A stretch of 64,000 bases of DNA, taken from Streptomyces flavofungini (GTDB lineage: Bacteria > Actinomycetota > Actinomycetes > Streptomycetales > Streptomycetaceae). The stretch spans positions 9,024,001 to 9,088,000 of the forward strand of contig NZ_CP128846.1 in NCBI RefSeq assembly GCF_030388665.1, read 5' to 3'. Position numbers and translations under genes: made by a program. Under the pieces are notes generated by a model. The model was not told the origin of the DNA. It made no database searches and saw only the letters and a list, made by a program, of their open reading frames with translations. Shown here one piece after another: positions 1 through 8,800 of the stretch. Position 1 is the stretch's first letter, and every line of letters begins with the position of its first letter.

Positions 1-244
1 CGCACAGCTCGACCTCGGGGTGCCGCCGCAGCTGACTGAGGACTCCCTCGCGGCTGATCGGATCAGTGGCGGTGACGCTGACCCGGACCCGCGTCGACGT
101 GGCCACGGAGGGCACGGCGGAAGCAGCGGGCGCGGAGGAAGCAGCGGGCGCGGAGGCCAAAGCGGGGGCGGGGGACGGCGGGGACACGGGCGGGACGGCG
201 GACGTGGACGACACGGCGGACGCGGACGGGAGCGGCGCGGGCAA
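1..244 (-). CDS. Response regulator N-terminus (partial, runs off left edge)
   Basis: The reverse strand reads an open frame that enters a receiver-like first beta strand (residues STRVRVSVTATDPISREGV, then a stretch ending HPEVELC at the window edge), the usual opening of actinobacterial LuxR-type response regulators. Before it lies a low-complexity Ala/Pro/Ser segment of about 45 residues whose codons almost all end in G or C, so it looks coding. Three in-frame stops lie just upstream. The TTG at 244 has a GAGGAAG four bases ahead and is my preferred start; GTG at 115 or 106 is possible but lacks a ribosome site. The phosphoacceptor Asp and any HTH lie outside the window. Confidence 0.55.
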   Translation of the reverse strand, partial: MPAPLPSASAVSSTSAVPPVSPPSPAPALASAPAASSAPAASAVPSVATSTRVRVSVTATDPISREGVLSQLRRHPEVELC

Positions 245-339
245 GGGACTTCCTCACTTCTACGACTACGACTGCGGCTTCGGCGGTGCGCCCGGGCGCC
301 GCCGACACGGGGGATCGGCGGCGTCCGGAGTTCATGGGG

Positions 340-1080
340 TCAGGAGCAGGCCTTGTAGAAGTGCTTCCAGCCCTTGTCCGGCATGGACGGCGGCTCGGCC
401 GGGGTTCCGACCTCGCCGTACTTCACCTGCTCCTCGTACCTGTACTTGCCCGGGCCGCTGCTGCGCTTCGACAGCCGCACCTGCCGGTCCCAGGACCCGT
501 CACCGGAGTTGTTGAGGACCGCGATGTCCGGGTACGCGTCGTCGTTGTAGTTGGCGACCCGCAGCTGCTTGGCCTCGCCGTGGTCACCGATGTCGGAGTG
601 CCGGGCCCGCGCGGAGCCCAGGTCGGTCCGCTTGAGTGGGCCGGGGCGGTACTGGGCGAGGCGCGCCTTCGCGGGGTCGTCGATGCCGGAAGGCTTGACG
701 ATGTTGACGACCATGTCCAGCTTGCCGTCCTTCTGGAAGTCGGCGACGGCGGCGGTCGCGACCTCGCCCGGCTTCGCGCCGAGCAGCTTGTTGACCGACT
801 TCTTCGCGCCGAACGAGCCGCTCGCGGTGCCCCACTGGATCGTCATCCTGGTGCCGGTGTGACCGGGATTCGAGATCTTGTCCGGGCGGCCGTCACCGTC
901 GAGGTCGCCCACCAGCGTCGTGGCACCCGCCAGACACGCGGCGGCCGCGGCCGCCTTGCCGGACTGTCCCGCACCGCCCGACGCCGACCCCGCGGCCGCA
1001 CTGGCCTGGAAGCCGCCGACGGTCAGGGTGAGGGCGACGACCGCGACGGGCGCGGCGATCAAACGTGAGCACATACGCAT
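340..1080 (-). CDS. Secreted FG-GAP/VCBS-repeat protein
   Basis: A 246-residue exported protein with an N-terminal signal peptide (about residues 1-29, positively charged start, hydrophobic core, Ala-rich cleavage region). The mature part carries three Asp-rich FG-GAP/VCBS-type calcium-loop motifs (VGDLDGDGRPDKI, AVADFQKDGKLDMVV, VANYNDDAYPDIAV), which in this family form beta-propeller blades. Three blades are fewer than a full seven-blade propeller, so it may be a partial propeller or oligomerise. ATG at 1080 is preceded by GGGAG at good spacing. No enzymatic residues are recognisable. It stands alone between a response regulator gene and an MMPL gene on the same strand. Confidence 0.7.
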   Translation of the reverse strand: MRMCSRLIAAPVAVVALTLTVGGFQASAAAGSASGGAGQSGKAAAAAACLAGATTLVGDLDGDGRPDKISNPGHTGTRMTIQWGTASGSFGAKKSVNKLLGAKPGEVATAAVADFQKDGKLDMVVNIVKPSGIDDPAKARLAQYRPGPLKRTDLGSARARHSDIGDHGEAKQLRVANYNDDAYPDIAVLNNSGDGSWDRQVRLSKRSSGPGKYRYEEQVKYGEVGTPAEPPSMPDKGWKHFYKACS

Positions 1081-1316
1081 CTACGAACTCCCATGTCGTC
1101 ACTGCTGAGCCACGCCCACCCAGCCGGCTCCCAGGGCGCCGCACGCGGGGCCGGTCCCGGTGGGCGTGGTGAGCTCTTGGGCGAGCATGGAACGAGCCTG
1201 TCGGGTGATCCGCCCCAACCGCCAGGTAAATGGGGCAGTTCGGGACACTGGAACGGAGAAAGAGGCTCTGACCTGCGGGAACGTAAGGTGCCTGGAACGC
1301 GAGGGTGGGACGCCTG

Positions 1317-1354
1317 GGGCCCTCGGGGGCGGGGAGACGGGGTCCCGAGGGCCC
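1317..1354 (-). terminator. Hairpin terminator downstream of the MMPL gene
   Basis: Perfect 11-bp inverted repeat GGGCCCTCGGG / CCCGAGGGCCC (1317-1327 and 1344-1354) around a 16-nt loop, starting 12 nt beyond the MMPL stop codon. No T-tract follows, as is common in Streptomyces. The rest of the 1081-1366 gap holds no gene that I can support. Confidence 0.6.
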
Positions 1355-1366
1355 TGCGGGCCGCGT

Positions 1367-3730
1367 CTAGTTGTGTGCGTAGGGCGTCTTCGCCGTCGCC
1401 TCGGATCCGGTCCCGGACTCGGTCTCGGAGTTGGCCCCGGACTCGGTCCCGGACCCGGTCTCGGACTCGGAGTTGGTCCCAGACCCAGACCCAGACCCGG
1501 CCCCGATCGCGGTCGACGGCGAGGGCACGGGCGCGGATGCGGGGCCTGCCTCGCTGAGGCCGTACCGCCCGTGGAACCTCCGCAGGAAGCCGGGCGCGTA
1601 CCAGGCGGAGCGGCCGAGCAGCCGCATCGCGGCGGGGACGAGCACACCGCGTACGGCGACCGCGTCGATGAGGATGGCGAGGCCACTGCCCAGGCCGAAC
1701 ATCTGCATGAAGCTCAACTCGGCCGTGCCGAAGGCGAGGAAGCTCACGGCGAGCAGGCAGGCCGCCGCGCTGACGATGCGGCCGGTGTGCCCGAGGCCGT
1801 CCGTGACGGCGGTCTCGTTGTCGGCGCCCTGGTCGTGAAGCTCCTTGATGCGGCTGGTGACGAAGACCTCGTAGTCCATCGAGAGGCCGAAGGCGATGCA
1901 GAACATCAGCACGGTCATCGCCAGCTCCATGGGCTGGGCGGTGAAGCCGAGCAGACCGGAGAGGTTGCCGTCCTGGAAGATCCAGGTCATCACGCCGAGG
2001 GTCGCCCCCAGGCTGAGCGTGTTGAGGACCAGGGCCCGCAGCGGCTGCACGACGCTGCCGGTGAACAGGAACAGCAGGACGAAGGTGGTGAGCACGACCA
2101 GGCCGACGGCGACGGGGAGCAGGCCGCCGATGGAGTGCTTGGAGTCGACGAGTTCGGCGTCGACACCGCCCACGAGGGGGTCGGAACCGGCGGGCGGGGC
2201 GAGCGTCCGCACGTTCTTGACGAGGCTCTGGGCCGCGTCCGACTTCGGTTCCAGGTCGCTCACCACGTTGATCCGCTGGGCGTCGGCACGGCCGAGGGCC
2301 GCGTTGGCGGGGCTGTCGACCTCGGCCCGCCCGCCGGCGTACGTGCCCGTGCTGGTCTCGACGCGCGCGACACCGTCGAGAGCGGACAGCTCGGTCGCGT
2401 ACGCCGCCAGCGGGGCCTTGGCCACGGGCCGGTCGATGACGATGTGCACGGCCGCGTCGTCGTTGCCGTCGAAGTTCGCCGCCAGGGCCGCGGAGACCTG
2501 GCGGCTCTTGGCGTCCTCGGGCAGCACCCGCTCGTCCGGCGTGCCGAAGGCGATGCCGAGCAGCGGGCTCGCCGCGAGCAGCAGGACCGCGAGGACGGGC
2601 AGCGCGGTGAGCGCGGGCCGGCGCATGACGGTGCGGGCAAGGCGCCCCCACAGCGGCGCCCGCCCGTCGGAGCGCCGCGCCTTCGGCCACGGCAGCTTCC
2701 CGCTGTTGACCCGGTGCCCCAGGGCCGCGAGCAGCGCGGGCATCACGAACAGGGAGCCGAGGGCCGCGATGGCGACGACACCGACCCCGGCGTAGCCGAA
2801 CGAGCGCAGGAAGTACTGCGGGAACACCAGGAGCGCCGCGAGGGCGGCCGCCACGGTCGCGGCCGAGAACGCGACGGTGCGGCCCGCGGTGTGCACCGTC
2901 CTGCGGACGGCGTCGTCCACGCTGGCGCCCGCCGCGAGTTGCTCCCGGAAGCGGCTGATCATCAGCAGGGCGTAGTCGATGGCGAGGCCGAGGCCGAGGG
3001 CCGTGGTGAGGTTCGTGGCGGTGTTGGAGACGTCGGTGATGCCCCCGAGGATGCTGAGCTGGGCGAACGAGCCCGCGATGGCGAAGACGGCGATGGCGAG
3101 CGGCAGCAGGGCCGCGACCACACTGCCGAAGACGAACAGCAGCAGCACCAGGGTCAGCGGGATGGCGATGGCTTCGGCAAGCAGAAGATCGTCGACCACC
3201 TGGGTCGACATGTCGGCGCTGACCGCGGCGCCGCCCCCGGCGCGCACACTGAGCCCGTCCTTGTAAGGACCGCTGTAGTCGTCGATGACGCTCTTGGCGT
3301 TCTTCTCGAACTCTGTGGCATCACCCTTCACATGGGCGAGCACCATGGCCTCGCGACCGTCCTCGGACCGGAGCGTGGGGCTCTTGGTGTCCCAGTACGA
3401 GACCACGTTCTCCAGGTGCGCGTTCTTCCTGAGGTCGGCCACAAGGGCCCGGCCGTTGTCCCGGGCGGCCGGGGCGTCGATCCGGCCCTCGTCGGCGCGG
3501 ACCAGCAGGAGCAGGTTCGTCTCGCCGCCGAACTTGTCCTCGATGACCTTCTCGGCCCGGGTGGACTCGGAAGCGGGGTCGTCGAAGCCGCCGCCCTTCA
3601 GTTTGGTGAACGCGCCGCTGCCGACGGCACCCATGAGGGCCACGGCCACGACGGCGATGACAAGGATCAGCCGGGAGCGGCGGATCGCCAGTTCGGCCAG
3701 GCGGTCAAACACGCGAGGTCTCCTTCGCAT
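1367..3730 (-). CDS. MMPL-family RND exporter
   Basis: A 787-residue inner-membrane transporter with the duplicated MMPL layout: one N-terminal transmembrane helix, an extracytoplasmic domain, five helices, a second helix/domain and a further helix bundle. Each half contains the family Asp-Tyr signature in transmembrane helix 4 (GLAIDYALLMISRFREQ and GLSMDYEVFVTSRIKE), the proton-relay position. Such proteins export lipids or hydrophobic small molecules by proton motive force. The last about 50 residues are a low-complexity Gly/Ser/Thr/Glu tail encoded by short tandem repeats and are unlikely to be part of the transporter core. It is divergent from a TetR-type regulator, the usual arrangement for a drug-responsive exporter. 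Substrate unknown. Confidence 0.9.
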   Translation of the reverse strand: MRRRPRVFDRLAELAIRRSRLILVIAVVAVALMGAVGSGAFTKLKGGGFDDPASESTRAEKVIEDKFGGETNLLLLVRADEGRIDAPAARDNGRALVADLRKNAHLENVVSYWDTKSPTLRSEDGREAMVLAHVKGDATEFEKNAKSVIDDYSGPYKDGLSVRAGGGAAVSADMSTQVVDDLLLAEAIAIPLTLVLLLFVFGSVVAALLPLAIAVFAIAGSFAQLSILGGITDVSNTATNLTTALGLGLAIDYALLMISRFREQLAAGASVDDAVRRTVHTAGRTVAFSAATVAAALAALLVFPQYFLRSFGYAGVGVVAIAALGSLFVMPALLAALGHRVNSGKLPWPKARRSDGRAPLWGRLARTVMRRPALTALPVLAVLLLAASPLLGIAFGTPDERVLPEDAKSRQVSAALAANFDGNDDAAVHIVIDRPVAKAPLAAYATELSALDGVARVETSTGTYAGGRAEVDSPANAALGRADAQRINVVSDLEPKSDAAQSLVKNVRTLAPPAGSDPLVGGVDAELVDSKHSIGGLLPVAVGLVVLTTFVLLFLFTGSVVQPLRALVLNTLSLGATLGVMTWIFQDGNLSGLLGFTAQPMELAMTVLMFCIAFGLSMDYEVFVTSRIKELHDQGADNETAVTDGLGHTGRIVSAAACLLAVSFLAFGTAELSFMQMFGLGSGLAILIDAVAVRGVLVPAAMRLLGRSAWYAPGFLRRFHGRYGLSEAGPASAPVPSPSTAIGAGSGSGSGTNSESETGSGTESGANSETESGTGSEATAKTPYAHN
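1405..1505. repeat. Hexanucleotide-like degenerate tandem repeats
   Basis: The plus strand runs through repeated variants of GGACTCGGTCCC / CAGACC-type hexamers, including three perfect copies of CCAGAC. They encode the Ser/Gly/Thr/Glu tail of the MMPL protein on the reverse strand. The reading frame is kept, so copy-number change would alter tail length without destroying the gene. Confidence 0.6.
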
Positions 3731-3925
3731 AGGTGCGGTGACGCCGACGAGAGTCGACAGAAGCCAACCAAAGAGCCCGAAGCGGGCCAGAGCTGAGAGG
3801 GAAGTGGGACGGGACGCCCCGCGCGGGCTCCCCGTCAGCGGCAGCGAGTGGCCTGATGTCCAACCCCTCGCGCCGCGAACGACGTTAGCGAGGACACAGA
3901 AAATTTGGCAGTGTTAGATTTTCCT

Positions 3926-3944
3926 CACACCTCGCACTGGTGTG
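3926..3944. promoter_or_regulatory. Candidate TetR operator between MMPL and tetR
   Basis: Inverted repeat CACACC-N7-GGTGTG in the 250-bp divergent intergenic region, 37 bp upstream of the regulator ATG. Its position and symmetry suit a TetR dimer that controls both the regulator and the exporter. This is inference from position; there is no experimental motif. Confidence 0.4.
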
Positions 3945-3980
3945 CTACCCGCCGCGTGCCCCTCGTCGTACGGTCGCCCC

Positions 3981-4742
3981 ATGTCCGCAGACACATCCCC
4001 GGTGGCCCCGCCCACGCTGCGCCAGCGACGCCGGGCCGCCGCCACCCAGGAGATCCTCGAAGCCGCCGAGCGCCACATCACCGAGCACGGTCCGCACGCC
4101 ATGTCCCTGCGCGCGATAGCCCGCAGCCTCGGCATGACCGTGCAGGCGCTCTACCACTACTTCCCGAACCGGGACGCCCTCGTCACGGCGCTCATCGCCA
4201 AGGCTTACGACGACATGGCCGCCGCCGTGCAGGAAGCCGTCGACACCGCCGGTGACGACGCGGACCCGCCGCGCCTCGTCGTGGCGGCCGAGGGCTACCG
4301 CCGCTGGGCCATCGCCCACCCCGAGAGGTTCCAACTCCTCTACGGGGCACCCCTGCGCGACTACGCCGCACCCGCGGAGGGCCCCACCACCCAGGCCGTG
4401 CGCCGCATGAGCGCGATCTTCCAGGCCGCGATGTTCGACGGCTTCACCTGGGAGCAACTCGCTGCGGCCGACACCCCCGCGCTCTCGCCGTCACTCCAGG
4501 CCTTCCTGGGCCGCCTGCCTCCCGACGGCCTCGGCGACCTGCCGCCCCAGGCGGCCTCCCTCCTTCTGAGCGGCTGGGGGCACATGACCGGCCTCGTCCT
4601 TCTCGAAGTGTTCGGACACACGGCCTTCCTGGCCGACCACCAGGCAGAGGTCTTCCGGCTTTCCATGCGCAATCTGCTCGCCGACGTCCATCGCCGGATT
4701 CCGGCCGCGGGCGGGTCCAAGGGGCTTTCCGAGGGGAATTGA
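3981..4742 (+). CDS. TetR/AcrR-family transcriptional regulator
   Basis: A 253-residue regulator. The N-terminal HTH occupies about residues 12-65 (RQRRRAAATQEILEAAERHI, then LRAIARSLGMTVQALYHYFPNRDALV, the recognition-helix pattern of the family). The C-terminal ligand domain resembles the WHG/TetR_C_13 type (RRWAIAHPERFQLLYGAP). I chose the ATG at 3981 because the HTH begins soon after it; an in-frame ATG at 3942 would overlap the candidate operator. It is divergent from the MMPL exporter, so it probably represses that gene and itself and is released by an exported compound. Confidence 0.85.
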   Translation: MSADTSPVAPPTLRQRRRAAATQEILEAAERHITEHGPHAMSLRAIARSLGMTVQALYHYFPNRDALVTALIAKAYDDMAAAVQEAVDTAGDDADPPRLVVAAEGYRRWAIAHPERFQLLYGAPLRDYAAPAEGPTTQAVRRMSAIFQAAMFDGFTWEQLAAADTPALSPSLQAFLGRLPPDGLGDLPPQAASLLLSGWGHMTGLVLLEVFGHTAFLADHQAEVFRLSMRNLLADVHRRIPAAGGSKGLSEGN

Positions 4743-5089
4743 CGGCCCGCTCCTCATGGTTCGCGCAACGCTCACTGGTATTCCTGCACGCATAAGGTCC
4801 GGTGATGGAATCGAGAAGTATGCGTGTGGGCGGTACGGATCGGTTCGGCGTCAGGGTTCTCGGACCGCATCGAGCTCTCTCGGCTGGGGATGAAGTGCGT
4901 TCCGCATTCAGAGTTCCGGCTATCGAGGGTGGCTGGGCCGACATCCGGCCCAGGAGCCTGCGCGGGGCGATGGCCGACCAGGGGGAGCGAATGCGGGCCT
5001 CGGCAGGTCACCTTGCCTGTATTTAACGGCACATGTCGCATCCTGGTGGCGGGCCAAGTCCTGCGTGCCTGGTCGCGCCCGACCTGCGG
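4743..5089. other. Non-coding gap
   Basis: About 350 bp between the TetR gene and decayed genes. I see no frame with convincing codon bias, no family motif and no strong hairpin. Short open frames here read as random Arg/Gly-rich sequence. Confidence 0.5.
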
Positions 5090-5340
5090 TCAGGCGGGCC
5101 GGGGCGCCGCGAAGGGGTAGGCGGCGAGGGCCGCGCGAACGGATGCGAGGGTGTCCCGGGCGTACTCCTGCGGGACCCGACGCGCAGGGCGTCGCGGGGC
5201 GTGGCGAAGCGGGCGACTGCCTCGTCATGGAGGGACAGCATCTTGCGCGCGTAGGCCGGCAACTCCTGGACCGCCGGGGCGAGTCCCAGATTCCGCCCGG
5301 TGGCGGCGAAGCCGCGATCGCGAGCCAGAGCCACGTCTAC
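5090..5340 (-). pseudogene. LysR-type regulator remnant
   Basis: The reverse strand reads the end of a LysR HTH and its linker helix (DLGVDVALARDRGF, then ELPAYARKMLSLHDEAVARF), then changes frame to VPQEYARDTLASVRAALAAY and stops at 5090. LysR proteins normally have LRVGVPQEY-like sequence at the start of the effector domain. Restoring one G in the GGG run (plus strand CCC at 5176-5178) gives exactly this. Nearly all of the effector domain and the first HTH helices are missing, so even after repair it is a fragment of about 85 residues. Confidence 0.45.
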
Positions 5341-5682
5341 GCCAAGGTCTCGCACCGCCTGTGGCCGCGCCGGGGCCTCGGCCTCGTCGCCCTCGGCGCC
5401 TGGCTGACCCTCGCCCTCAGCCTGTGCCGGGCCTCGAGCGTTCCCCTGGCAGCCCTCTCGGTGGACCCGGACACGATGGAGCCCGTCACCCGGGTGCTCG
5501 GAGACATCGGCACACTCATCACCTGCATCACCTGCATCACCTGCATCGCCTGGCCCCTGCCGGGCTGGGGCCAGGCTCTGACCGCCCCGGGCCGTCGACT
5601 GCGCGCCCACCGCCAGCACCGACGGCTGCGCCCCCTGAACGACGCCCCGCACGCGTGCGCACCCACCATCGAACTCCCCTGC
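5326..5682 (+). pseudogene. MAB_1171c-type membrane protein remnant
   Basis: The frame reads a basic residue pair followed by two hydrophobic helices (RRGLGLVALGAWLTLALSL and LGDIGTLITCITCITCIAW) and then RRLRAHRQHRRLRPLND with a following IELP, which parallels the end of the membrane part of MAB_1171c-family proteins (RRLRPLW...IEL). Those proteins often sit beside XRE regulators in Streptomyces. Start and C-terminal half are gone, and a tandem 9-bp repeat has expanded inside the second helix. Treated as a decayed gene. Confidence 0.4.
5518..5544. repeat. Three tandem copies of ATCACCTGC
   Basis: Perfect 9-bp direct repeat, three copies, inside a predicted membrane helix of the MAB_1171c-like remnant; it adds Ile-Thr-Cys triplets. 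Typical slippage product. Confidence 0.8.
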
Positions 5683-5796
5683 TGTGCGGACGGGTTCTGG
5701 CACGGTCTTGGCCGTCCTACATCGGGCGCAGCCCTCAGGTCGCAGCAGCCCTGGCCGCGAGCCGAGCGGCCGTCCAGTCCGGCGGACGGAGCGACG

Positions 5797-6402
5797 TCAT
5801 GCGGTGGCGTCGAGCGGCGGGTGCTCGAGCACACGCGGCTTGTACTCGACCAGTTGGATGCGGCCGTCGAACGTGCGGTGCTCGGTCATCTCGAGGGCAA
5901 CGTCCGGATAGCCGTCGTAGATGCGTTCCTCACCCGTGGCCCCGGTGATCACCGGGAACATGACGACCCGGAAACGGTCGACGAGTCCGGCCCTCAGCAG
6001 GGACCGGCACAGGGCGAGGCTGCCGATCGTGCTGAGGAGCCCCGAGCCGTTCGACTTCATCGCGCGGACCGCCTCGACGGCGTCTTCGCGGACGAGCGTG
6101 GAGTTCGCCCACGTCAGCGGCTCCTCGAGGGAGGAGGAGAACACCACCTTGGGAGCCTGCGTGAGCTCGTCGACGGACGCCTCTTCCTCGGGCCTGAACT
6201 CGTCCTGCCCGTCCGGGACCTCACCGCCGGCGAAGCCCGACATCAGGCGGTAGGTGTTCGCTCCCATCAGATAGGTGACCTCGGGCTGCTCACCGAGCCA
6301 TGCGAGGTACTCCGGACCCTCGAGGCCCCAGAACCCGGGCCATCCCTTTCCCGACGCATGGCCGTCGAGGGAGGTGATGAAGTCGACGAGAAGCTCCGAC
6401 AT
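5797..6402 (-). CDS. Dihydrofolate-reductase/RibD C-terminal family reductase
   Basis: A 201-residue protein of the DHFR-like fold used by the RibD C-terminal family. It opens with the family pattern (LLVDFITSLDGHASG) and has YLMGANTYRLMSGF and KVVFSSSLEEPLTW, followed by GSGLLSTIGSLALCRSLLRAGLVDRFRV-type sequence where the NADPH loop lies and the segment VMFPVITGATGEERI. These proteins reduce pterin- or pyrimidine-like substrates with NADPH; for stand-alone members the substrate is usually unknown. ATG at 6402 follows a GGAAAGGA site. Its 3' neighbours are pseudogenes. Confidence 0.85.
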   Translation of the reverse strand: MSELLVDFITSLDGHASGKGWPGFWGLEGPEYLAWLGEQPEVTYLMGANTYRLMSGFAGGEVPDGQDEFRPEEEASVDELTQAPKVVFSSSLEEPLTWANSTLVREDAVEAVRAMKSNGSGLLSTIGSLALCRSLLRAGLVDRFRVVMFPVITGATGEERIYDGYPDVALEMTEHRTFDGRIQLVEYKPRVLEHPPLDATA

Positions 6403-6515
6403 GGCGATGTCCTTTCCTAGGTGTCACAAGCTTGGACGGTCCGGGAGCCACGAACTCATCGGCCGCGCCGCGGCGCGCCGACGACTCACCGCCGTACGTG
6501 GTGTGCAGCGCCGCG

Positions 6516-7000
6516 GGCGGCTCGCTCTGGCTGATCGCCGTCGTCGTGGCGGTGTGGTGCGCGCTGATCGTGCTGCCCCGGCCACGGGGTGCCGGATCCC
6601 GTCGGGGGCAAGGCCGTCACGAACCTGCGGAACTGGAGCCTGACCCTGCTCGGTGTCGCGCTCACCGTCCAGGGCCGCGACGTGTACCTCGCTTCGATCG
6701 GCGCTTTCACCCTCGGCAACCGGAGCCTGGGGGAGGAACAGACGCCCCTCGCCGTCGCAGCGGCGTCCATGCTGCTCATCCTGACCCTGACCGGCGTCCG
6801 GATGGACGTGGGGACGTTCCGCAGCGAGCTTCTGCCCGGGCGCGGCAGGCTGCGCCTGCTGCCGGTGGTGTAGCAGACGCGCTACCTGTCCATCCAGGTC
6901 GCCCGGGTCCTCGCGCAGACCGCGGCCATCACGACGATCATGCAGTTCTTCGCGGACAACGGCGGTACGCCCTGGGTGTTCTCCGGCGTAAGCCCTTGAG
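6516..7000 (+). pseudogene. Decayed membrane protein
   Basis: One frame gives a clear transmembrane helix (GGSLWLIAVVVAVWCALIV), then near 6590 the coding pattern moves to another frame (NLRNWSLTLLGVALTVQG ... LAVAAASMLLILTLTGV), which hits an in-frame TAG at 6871-6873 and continues (RYLSIQVARVLAQTAAITTI) to TGA at 7000. Three hydrophobic segments with consistent G/C-ending codons argue that this was once a gene. I do not recognise the family. Confidence 0.4.
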
Positions 7001-7212
7001 CCCCGCATCTGCCCGGAGGCGATATGCGGCGACCGCGCGCGCCGGGCCCCGGGGCGCAGGAGGGGGTTTTAGGGCGGGCTCCTATGCTGGGCGCCCACAG
7101 GCGGTGGTGCTCGCGTCGACGGGCGGTGCCGGGCGGGCGTGGATGCCGGATGGGGGAGTGGCCGATGCCAGGGCCGAGCATGTCGCCGAGCGCGGCGTAC
7201 AAGGGAGTTCCG

Positions 7213-8358
7213 GTGGGACGCCGTGCGGTGGTCCGCGGGGCGGCGCTCCTCGTGCCCGCCCTGGCAGGCGTCACCGCATGCGGGCCGCAGAAGGCGGAGC
7301 ACCGCTCGGACAGCGAACTGCACGACCGGATCCACGACGTGGTCACCGCCGAGCTGCCGAAGGGGCCCGGCGTCACCGTCCTCGCCGCGAGCGGGTCCGG
7401 CATCGTGTACAGCGAGAGCTTCGGATTCGCCGACCGCGCGCGCGGCATCCGGTGCGGACGCGGCACGGTGTACGACATCGCCTCCAACACCAAGCAGTTC
7501 ACCGCGGCTGCCGTCCTGAAGCTGGAGTCGGAAGGCCGCGTCCACGTACGCGACCACCTCGGCGACCTGCTGGCGGGACTTCCCCCGCACATACGGCCCC
7601 TGACGGTCCACCAGCTCCTCTCCCACACCTCGGGCCTGCCCGAGTTCCTTCCCGACCGCTACGGCGACGACTACGCACCCCTGTCCCGCGCGGAGATGCT
7701 CCAGGCCCTGAACCGCACGGAGCTGCGCTCCCGGCCGGGCCGCGCCTTCCACTACTCCAATCTGGGATACAGCCTGCTCACCGCGGTCATCGAGGAACGC
7801 TCGGGGCTGACGTACGAGCAGTTCCTCGCCGACCGCCTCTTCCGCCCTGCGGGCCTGGAGCACACCGGCTACGTCAGACCGAGGTGGGCGCGGCGCGACA
7901 TCGCCGTCGAGTACGACGAGCGGGGCAAGCCCGCGGGCCGACCGAACGACCAGCCCTGGGCGCCCGACGGACCGCACTGGAACCTGCGGGGCAACGGCGG
8001 CATGCTCTCCACGGCGACAGACCTCTTGCGCTGGCACGTCGCCCTGAACGGCCACGAGGTCCTCTCCGCCGACGCGCGCCGCAAGATGTTCACCCCGCAC
8101 GCGTCCGCGACCGAGGACGCCGAGGACGGACCCGCGTACGGCTACGGCTGGGCCCTGGAGCCCGGCACGGGCGAACACCGCATCGCCTGGCACACCGGGC
8201 AGAGCCAGGTCGGCGGCTCCTACTCGGAGATCGTCCGCTCCGTCGACGGGCGGGCCCTGGTGGTGATGGCCACCAACTACAGCACCAGAAAGGGGACATG
8301 GGGAATCGCCGATCTCGAACTGGCCCGCGGGATCGTCGACCTCGTCCTGGAGGACTGA
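7213..8358 (+). CDS. Serine beta-lactamase-like hydrolase (class C / DD-peptidase fold), Tat lipoprotein
   Basis: A 381-residue exported serine hydrolase. GTG at 7213 follows AAGGGAG (7201-7207) at good spacing and places a twin-arginine lipoprotein signal at the N-terminus (GRRAVVRGAALLVPALAGVTAC, with the lipobox Cys at residue 23). The catalytic S-x-x-K is SNTK (Ser91, Lys94); the YSN motif (HYSNLGYSLL) supplies the base; a late HTG (WHTGQSQVGGSY) matches the third motif. Substrate could be D-Ala-D-Ala peptides, beta-lactams or esters; the fold alone does not decide. It stands as a single gene. Confidence 0.85.
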   Translation: MGRRAVVRGAALLVPALAGVTACGPQKAEHRSDSELHDRIHDVVTAELPKGPGVTVLAASGSGIVYSESFGFADRARGIRCGRGTVYDIASNTKQFTAAAVLKLESEGRVHVRDHLGDLLAGLPPHIRPLTVHQLLSHTSGLPEFLPDRYGDDYAPLSRAEMLQALNRTELRSRPGRAFHYSNLGYSLLTAVIEERSGLTYEQFLADRLFRPAGLEHTGYVRPRWARRDIAVEYDERGKPAGRPNDQPWAPDGPHWNLRGNGGMLSTATDLLRWHVALNGHEVLSADARRKMFTPHASATEDAEDGPAYGYGWALEPGTGEHRIAWHTGQSQVGGSYSEIVRSVDGRALVVMATNYSTRKGTWGIADLELARGIVDLVLED

Positions 8359-8800
8359 CCACAGCCACCAGGATCGTGAAGTCGGCTACGGAGCACGGGG
8401 GTTGGGGGAGGGCAGGTCAAGATCCACAGGGTTTCGGGTCTGTCCCGAAGAGCGGCACGTTCGAACTGGTGCCCAATGATGGTCGCAGCCGGGGCCCCGG
8501 TCCCTCGGCGGCATGCCCCGAGGTGCACGAGTCGCCGCGCGCGGGCCACCGTTTCCCTTGCCGGAGGGCGGAAGGGGAGCGTCCGGCATCGATGCCCGAA
8601 GGGGCAGGAGCGGACGGAGCGTGCCCGAGGCGGTGTGCCTCGTACCTCGCTGTGCGTGTAACAGGGATGTATTGGCGGGCGGTCGGGATGAACGCGGCTT
8701 CGAGTCGGGCGGCTCATGCAGGTCAGCAACGCCCGCTCGCACCGGCTCGTACGACTCGGAGCGAGCGGCCGACATCCCGACCGACACCGAGGAAGAAACG
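8359..8800. other. Intergenic gap before the DUF4232-type lipoprotein
   Basis: About 440 bp without a supported gene. Short open frames here have no family signal. The last part must contain the promoter of the downstream lipoprotein, whose ribosome site GAGGAAG is at 8789-8796. Confidence 0.45.

Noticed and set aside
20..358. Gly/Arg-rich plus-strand frame resembling a cell-wall protein
   Set aside because: It is the complement of the Ala/Pro/Ser leader of the response regulator; codon positions favour the minus strand.
1160..3796. Very long open frame antisense to the MMPL gene
   Set aside because: It is an artefact of high GC: composition is Arg/Gly/Glu/His-biased with no motifs, whereas the other strand encodes a complete MMPL protein.
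4802..5026. Short plus-strand gene after TetR
   Set aside because: ATG lacks a ribosome site, and the product has no domain pattern or consistent codon bias.
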